DNA of 64,000 nucleotides from an uncultured Eubacterium sp. (lineage in GTDB: Bacteria > Bacillota > Clostridia > Lachnospirales > Lachnospiraceae), in contig CAUCXT010000013.1 of the NCBI GenBank assembly GCA_958446835.1, forward strand, positions 1-64,000, read 5' to 3'. Positions 59,234 through 64,000 of this stretch are shown here, in pieces; the first letter of the stretch is position 1; each line of letters begins with the position of its first letter. Under the pieces are notes generated by a model. The model made no database searches, had not been told where the DNA came from, and worked only from the letters and a program-made list of their open reading frames with translations. The translations under genes and the position numbers were made by a program.

Positions 59234-60850
59234 TTACATAAGATGAAGCTTCTTAGCGAGTCGCCCGATACGCATTCCCATAGGAAAGTCCGGCAGATCG
59301 CTTTCATCTAATCCCCCGAGAAGTAGTATGAGTACAAAATATATTATAACGGCAGCGATAACCGATATAAGGCAGGAGATTATGTTAGAATGAAGCAGTG
59401 TATAGCCAAGGCGGTATATAAGCAGTGCACAGCCACCCATTATTACGCTTGAAATTGCAGGAATTATGAAGGTTGTTCTATATTCCTGCCTGTAGCGGAG
59501 ATGTCTGTTCACGCAGATGGCATTGAGTATGCAGACAACGAGCGGGTATGTTACATTTCCGATTACCAGAGTGTATATTCCGAGCTTTGTGAATTTCAGC
59601 AGGATGAATACAAGCACTACATGTATCAGGAGCGATATTGCGGCGTGCTTTACCGGCATGCGCATAAGGTTTATTCCCTGCAGCGCGGCATTGGTCACGG
59701 TTGAAAGGGCGTAGAAGATGACAGCTACACTTCCGGCTGCCAACAGCCATCCGCCGAGCTTATAGTCGGATGACGGGAACAGCATGCGCACGATAGGACC
59801 TCCGAGGAAGGTCAGACCGAAGGCACATGGGAAGGCTATGATCATATTTACCTTTACCGATACGGCTATTTTTTGCTTCATGGCTTTTCTGTCACCCTTT
59901 GTAAAAGCGGCGACAAGAGTCGGAATCAATGACGATGCCATGGCGGATGCGATTGCAATAGGCACATTTACAAGAAGCTTGTACTTAGTGCTGTACACAC
60001 CATATAAGGTTGAGACATTATCGCCTGTTGCGAGCTTTGAGAACATCATGCTGTCGATAACACCGCTGAGCTGATACACAGTCTGTCCGAGAATTACAGG
60101 GATGATAGTGGCAATCAGCATTTTATATATTTCAAAATAACTTGTATCATCAATACTGTGGTCGCGGCGGAGCTGTTTTTTTACTATAGGATGATATATA
60201 ATATATACAAACACAAGAAAGAACAATCCTGTGGCGGCACCGAGCAGTGTTCCCATCGTGGAACCGGCAGCCCCCCAGCCTGCGGCTATTTCGGAGTCTG
60301 CATGTCCGCGTATGAATGACCATGCAAAGAATATGCTTCCTGCGGCATTGACAATCTGCTCAAGAACCTGCGATATTGCGGTTGGAATCATGGTTCTTCT
60401 TGCCTGAAAGAAACCTCTCAGGGTTCCAAGCAGCGCGACAACGAAAATTGTGATGGCAAGTACTTTTAATGGGATGGCAATTCCTGTAAAATTACTATAA
60501 AAGTGTGTTTCTATAAAACCGGCTCCGAAGAAAATAAGCAGTGCCATAAGTCCACCGGATATACATGAGAAGATGAGCGCAGCGGTGAAGATTTTCTTTC
60601 CTGTCCTGTAACAGCCCTTTGCAAGCTGTGCTGAAAGGAGCTTGGAGACTGCAAGAGGCAGACTGTATGAGGAGAGAATAAGCGCAAGATTATATATTTC
60701 GTATGCGGCGCCGTAGATACCGTTTCCTTCATCACCTATAATATTGGCTACAGGAATACGATATACAATGCCTATCATTCGTACTATTATTGATGCCATG
60801 GCAAGAATCGTGCCCTGACGGATAAAGTTGGTTTTCCGGTTCTCAGACAT
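59234..60850 (-). CDS. Polysaccharide/lipid II flippase, SpoVB/MurJ-like (MOP superfamily)
   Basis: A 538-residue membrane protein with about fourteen transmembrane segments. The start FIRQGTILAMASIIVRMIGIVYRIPVANIIGDEGNGIYGAAYEIYN is the hallmark of the SpoVB/YtgP branch of the MOP flippases, which move lipid-linked cell-wall or polysaccharide precursors outward. The QGTILAMASIIVRMIGIVYR region, the central GQTVYQLSGVIDSMMF and the later NVPIAIASAMASSLIPT agree. YtgP-type proteins can replace MurJ in Bacillus. The start is preceded by AAGGAGT on the minus strand. It is convergent with the OLD gene and divergent from the SbcD-like gene. Confidence 0.92.
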   Translation of the reverse strand: MSENRKTNFIRQGTILAMASIIVRMIGIVYRIPVANIIGDEGNGIYGAAYEIYNLALILSSYSLPLAVSKLLSAQLAKGCYRTGKKIFTAALIFSCISGGLMALLIFFGAGFIETHFYSNFTGIAIPLKVLAITIFVVALLGTLRGFFQARRTMIPTAISQVLEQIVNAAGSIFFAWSFIRGHADSEIAAGWGAAGSTMGTLLGAATGLFFLVFVYIIYHPIVKKQLRRDHSIDDTSYFEIYKMLIATIIPVILGQTVYQLSGVIDSMMFSKLATGDNVSTLYGVYSTKYKLLVNVPIAIASAMASSLIPTLVAAFTKGDRKAMKQKIAVSVKVNMIIAFPCAFGLTFLGGPIVRMLFPSSDYKLGGWLLAAGSVAVIFYALSTVTNAALQGINLMRMPVKHAAISLLIHVVLVFILLKFTKLGIYTLVIGNVTYPLVVCILNAICVNRHLRYRQEYRTTFIIPAISSVIMGGCALLIYRLGYTLLHSNIISCLISVIAAVIIYFVLILLLGGLDESDLPDFPMGMRIGRLAKKLHLM

Positions 60851-60930
60851 AAGAGGACTCCTTATCGGTAACTGATGTAATAAGTATTAATTTTCAAAAC
60901 GTAAATATAATATACGCTTTTATGAGTAAT

Positions 60931-60958
60931 TTGGCAATCGTACTTTTTTTATTATAAA
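60931..60958 (+). promoter_or_regulatory. Promoter of the YhaO/YhaN pair
   Basis: TTGGCA (60931-60936) and TATAAA (60953-60958), 16 bp apart, 40 bases before the start codon. Confidence 0.62.
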
Positions 60959-60997
60959 TATTACCTTATAAAATATAAGACAACAAGGAGGCTGTAC

Positions 60998-62182
60998 ATG
61001 AAATTCGTTCATTGCGCCGATGTACATATCGGTATGGAGTTTGCCCTTAACAGACTTAGGAGCAGGCAGAGAAAAGCAGAGATATTGCAGAGTTTTCTGC
61101 GGGTGATAGATTATTGCCGCGATGAGGAGGTAGATATTCTCCTGATTGCGGGTGACTTATTTGACAGCGAGAATGTTGAGGACGCGGTTGTAGAGCAGAT
61201 TAAGGAGGCATTTGTGGGTATACCTGATACGGATATATATATAGCTCCGGGAAATCATGACCCATATACGCTTACTTCACCGTACAGGCAGAACGGTTGG
61301 AGTGATAATGTCACGATATTTAGCGGTACGCCGCAGGTGATTGAACGCAGGGATAAGGGCTACCGTATATGGGGCTGCGGCTTTGAGAACTGCTACGTCA
61401 CGGACAGGCTTCTGATGGGTGTAAGGCTTCCTAAGGATGAGCTTATTAATATAGGAATACTTCACGGACAGCTTGTGGGAAAGAGTGGAAGAAGCGAATA
61501 CAACGCGATTACCGATGAAGATATAGAAAAGAGCGGTATTGACTATCTTGCACTGGGACATATTCACAAGCAGACGCGCGTCCAGAGGATAGGCGATACC
61601 TTGTACGCATATTCCGGAACCACGGAGGGGCAGGGCTTCGACGAGGATGGCATAAAGGGCTTTTACACCGGCGAGCTGTCTAAGCTGCTGCTTCTAAGAC
61701 ATGAGCTTATCACAGAGTATGTGAGCACATCGCGCAGAAGATATTATCATGTCAATGTCGATATCACACAGGCACAAAGCCGTTCCGAGGTTGTGGACAT
61801 GATATGCAGGGCGGCACAGAGCGTGGCTGAGGATGATGCGTTCTGTGTGCTCCTCACGGAGAACAGAGCTGAGGATAACCTGTACAAGATTACACTCATG
61901 GGGGATGTCTGCGAGGAGGCAGCGGCTTCCGTGGAGGAGCTGTCGGCACGGCTTGCGGGAAAATTTTATTATATCAAGGTGAGGGATAATTCAAGACTTC
62001 TGATTGATTACGAGGAACTGGCAAAGGAAAATTCGCTAAAGGGAATGTATACTGCGAGAATGCTTGACGGTATAAGCGCGCAGAAACAGGCAGGCAACGA
62101 TAAAGGAGTACAGCTCTATACCAAGGCGCTTGAACTGGGAATAAGGGCATTTGACGGGGAGGTGAGCGTGGATGAAAATTGA
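60998..62182 (+). CDS. SbcD/Mre11-like nuclease, YhaO-type
   Basis: A 394-residue calcineurin-like metallophosphoesterase, the nuclease partner of an SbcC-like ATPase in double-strand break processing. The metal-binding motifs are complete: CADVHIG (Asp8, His10), AGDLFDS (52-58), GNHD (85-88), GILHG and GHIHKQT. The C-terminal 130 residues are the capping domain. Start follows AAGGAGG by 9 bases. The adjoining ATPase gene overlaps by 11 bases. The size and pairing with a medium-length ATPase fit YhaO/YhaN of Firmicutes better than canonical SbcD/SbcC. Confidence 0.92.
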   Translation: MKFVHCADVHIGMEFALNRLRSRQRKAEILQSFLRVIDYCRDEEVDILLIAGDLFDSENVEDAVVEQIKEAFVGIPDTDIYIAPGNHDPYTLTSPYRQNGWSDNVTIFSGTPQVIERRDKGYRIWGCGFENCYVTDRLLMGVRLPKDELINIGILHGQLVGKSGRSEYNAITDEDIEKSGIDYLALGHIHKQTRVQRIGDTLYAYSGTTEGQGFDEDGIKGFYTGELSKLLLLRHELITEYVSTSRRRYYHVNVDITQAQSRSEVVDMICRAAQSVAEDDAFCVLLTENRAEDNLYKITLMGDVCEEAAASVEELSARLAGKFYYIKVRDNSRLLIDYEELAKENSLKGMYTARMLDGISAQKQAGNDKGVQLYTKALELGIRAFDGEVSVDEN

Positions 62183-64000
62183 CAGCATATATATAGAAAG
62201 CTTCGGAAAATTCAAAAACTATAAGCTGGATTTTAAGGACGGAATGAACATAATATATGGCGATAATGAAGCTGGCAAATCGACTATAATGGCATTCATT
62301 GAGATGATGTTCTACGGAAGGACTGCACAGGAGAAGAGTTCGGACATCGGAAAGAGCCTGAGAAAAAGGTACGCTCCGTGGGACGGCTCTGCTATGTGCG
62401 GTGAGCTGGAGTTTTCATACGGTGGACGCAGGTACAGAATACGCAAGGTCTTTAAAAAGACGATAAAAACCGATATTGTAAGACTCTATGATGCACAGAC
62501 AGGCGAGGAGTTAGAGCTTGGGCGCGATGAGGAGATAGGACACCGCTTTTTCGGAATAGATGTCGGAAGCTTTGAAAAGAGTGTGTATATAAGCGGATTT
62601 GGTGGTTTTGCAAGCAGCGGTCAGACCAATGAGGATATTGCTGTCAGGTTATCGAATCTGGTGACAACGATGGACGAGGAGGTTTCACAGTCCACAGTGC
62701 TTGCGCGGCTTAGCAGGGCGAAGGAGCTTTTGTTGTCGAAGAGTGGAAACAGAGGAAAGCTTGTACAGCTTACTCAGGAGCTTGAAAATGTACAGACAGA
62801 GATTATAAAAAATGAGGAGCTTGTAAGGCAGCAGTCACAGTACATTGATAGGAGAACACGTCTTGAAGCGGAGCTTGGGGAATGTATACGAAAGAAGAAA
62901 AGTTTAAAGAGAGAAGAACAGATTCTTAAGCTTACAGAAACCCAAAAACAGTATGAGGAACAGCGGGCTGAGTGTGAAAACGAGAGGGAGAAGATTACCG
63001 GACTTATAGATGAAGGAAAGATGCTTGAACAGGAGAAGGATTCCTTCGCAGGAAAGAATTACAACTATAATACAGTGTCGGAGTATATGCAGCATGCGGA
63101 TGAACTTAGACATAATCTGTCCGCAAAGCAGTCTCAGGCAGATGAACTTGGGAAAAGAAAGCAGTCCGGGGTTATGGTGGACAGGGATGATGTAATGCTG
63201 GCAAGAACACAGGAGGCAATGCGGGAAAAGCTGTGTTATCTGAGTGAAAGAATCAGCGACGGTTACAGACCGGCTCTCGCGGCGAAACAGACTGCACAGC
63301 GGGAAGAGGCAGATGCTCTCAAGATGATTGACAGTATAGGCGATGTCAAAAAGACAAGGCTTATAGCGAGTGCTGTGGCGCTGCTTGTCACAATCATATT
63401 TGTGGTGATGACATTTACAGTGTCGGTGTTCTGTCTTGCAGGGGCATTTGTGTCTGCCGGAGTTGGCGTTATGATTTTTTCAGCATATAAAAAACAGTAT
63501 GACACTCATACACGCAGCGTGGAAGAAGCTAAGGCACTTATCAAGAGACGCTCGCAGGAAAAAGCAGATGCAAGTAATAATCTTGAGAGAGAGAAGGGCA
63601 GGCTTTTTGATAAGGGAGAAGGTATCTATCCTGATACAGGATGTGAATTTGAGACAATAACGAGGGAGAAGCTCTTAAAGTGCCGCAATACAATTGATGG
63701 CATATATCAGAAATATGGAGTTGCCTCGCTTTCAGAGCTAGAGCTGTTAGCACAGGAAAATGAGGAAGCTGCCGTGAATAAAAGCCTTTATGATGCGGCT
63801 GTTGCAGAACTTTCGGAAGCGCAAAGCGGATACAGGTCATTTGTCGGCGATGATGACCCGGAGAGAGTGCGTATAATGTATAATGAGCTGCGCGAGAGGA
63901 TTGCCGTATTCGATGGAAAGCTTAAAGCCCAGACCGGACAAATACAGTCATATAGAGAACTCGACAATATTGTGAAGGGCATTGATGAGCAGCTTAAGGA
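62172..64000 (+). CDS. YhaN/SbcC-like AAA ATPase, N-terminal part (runs off window)
   Basis: The frame from ATG 62172 stays open to the last base (at least 609 residues). It begins MKIDSIYIESFGKFKNY with Walker A GDNEAGKS at residues 30-37, typical SMC/Rad50-type. After about residue 200 come long charged coiled coils; near residues 395-435 two hydrophobic stretches form a hairpin through the membrane, a hallmark of YhaN-like proteins as opposed to SbcC, which has a zinc hook. Its start lies inside the YhaO-type gene behind GGGGAGGTG, so the two are coupled. The C-terminal ATPase half is outside the window. Confidence 0.88.
   Translation, partial: MKIDSIYIESFGKFKNYKLDFKDGMNIIYGDNEAGKSTIMAFIEMMFYGRTAQEKSSDIGKSLRKRYAPWDGSAMCGELEFSYGGRRYRIRKVFKKTIKTDIVRLYDAQTGEELELGRDEEIGHRFFGIDVGSFEKSVYISGFGGFASSGQTNEDIAVRLSNLVTTMDEEVSQSTVLARLSRAKELLLSKSGNRGKLVQLTQELENVQTEIIKNEELVRQQSQYIDRRTRLEAELGECIRKKKSLKREEQILKLTETQKQYEEQRAECENEREKITGLIDEGKMLEQEKDSFAGKNYNYNTVSEYMQHADELRHNLSAKQSQADELGKRKQSGVMVDRDDVMLARTQEAMREKLCYLSERISDGYRPALAAKQTAQREEADALKMIDSIGDVKKTRLIASAVALLVTIIFVVMTFTVSVFCLAGAFVSAGVGVMIFSAYKKQYDTHTRSVEEAKALIKRRSQEKADASNNLEREKGRLFDKGEGIYPDTGCEFETITREKLLKCRNTIDGIYQKYGVASLSELELLAQENEEAAVNKSLYDAAVAELSEAQSGYRSFVGDDDPERVRIMYNELRERIAVFDGKLKAQTGQIQSYRELDNIVKGIDEQLK

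Noticed and set aside
1..64000. tRNA, rRNA, transposase or prophage genes
   Set aside because: I saw no tRNA-like cloverleaf, rRNA stretch, transposase or phage structural protein in the intergenic DNA or reading frames.

Overview
The window reads as chromosomal DNA of a low-to-mid GC Gram-positive anaerobe of the Clostridia, most likely a Lachnospiraceae gut bacterium. The clues are AT-rich intergenic DNA, AGGAGG ribosome sites, strong sigma-A promoters and U-tailed terminators, an oxygen-sensitive energy metabolism (single-chain pyruvate:ferredoxin oxidoreductase, two-subunit iron-sulfur serine dehydratase, fused FeoA-FeoB), a bile salt hydrolase-like enzyme, a GH5 glucanase and a 2-keto-3-deoxygluconate-type kinase with the codon usage of a very highly expressed gene. 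That last point, with four chemoreceptors, suggests a motile pectin/uronate user such as Lachnospira (Eubacterium) eligens. The genus is an inference. I saw no rRNA, tRNA, CRISPR, transposase or prophage genes.

Layout. 1-2.4 kb: end of a glycerate kinase and guaA. 2.7-4.1 kb: an AT-rich cassette of three tiny genes (DUF4869-like, small P-loop ATPase, TOPRIM-like), the best candidate for an undescribed system. 4.2-9.5 kb: Nudix hydrolase, phosphodiester glycosidase, lipoprotein, and a HAM1-ProX-DegV group with a long hairpin in its leader. 9.5-29.3 kb: a sensory and transport region with an EIIC/PfoR-like membrane protein, hybrid histidine kinase, BMP-type binding lipoprotein directly followed by a chemoreceptor, FeoAB, bile salt hydrolase, three more chemoreceptors of different sensor type, two MATE exporters, a GGDEF protein and a MarR-like regulator. 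29.5-47.1 kb: kdgK, ABC-class ATPase, SUV3-like helicase, an acyltransferase/P-type ATPase pair, GH5 glucanase, GntR regulator with membrane partner, HD hydrolase and pyruvate:ferredoxin oxidoreductase. 47.2-48.7 kb: a scrambled peptide-transporter (opp) remnant and a small promoter-terminator unit with no gene. 48.9-64 kb: MerR regulator, sdaAB/sdaAA, an MBOAT/SGNH acyl-transfer pair, gdhA, a 55-bp near-perfect palindrome, ClC channel, solitary OLD-family nuclease, lipid flippase, and a YhaO/YhaN (SbcD/SbcC-like) pair cut by the window end.

How the genes work together. Carbon entering through polysaccharide hydrolysis (GH5) and uronate catabolism (KDG kinase) reaches pyruvate, which the pyruvate:ferredoxin oxidoreductase oxidises. 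Serine dehydratase and glutamate dehydrogenase join amino acids to the same pool, and FeoAB supplies the iron their clusters need. The chemoreceptors, the binding lipoprotein, the hybrid kinase and the GGDEF protein form a local block of environmental sensing. Several regulators (GntR, MarR, MerR) have inverted repeats over their own promoters, suggesting autoregulation. Function names rest on motifs and family memory; no database search was possible.
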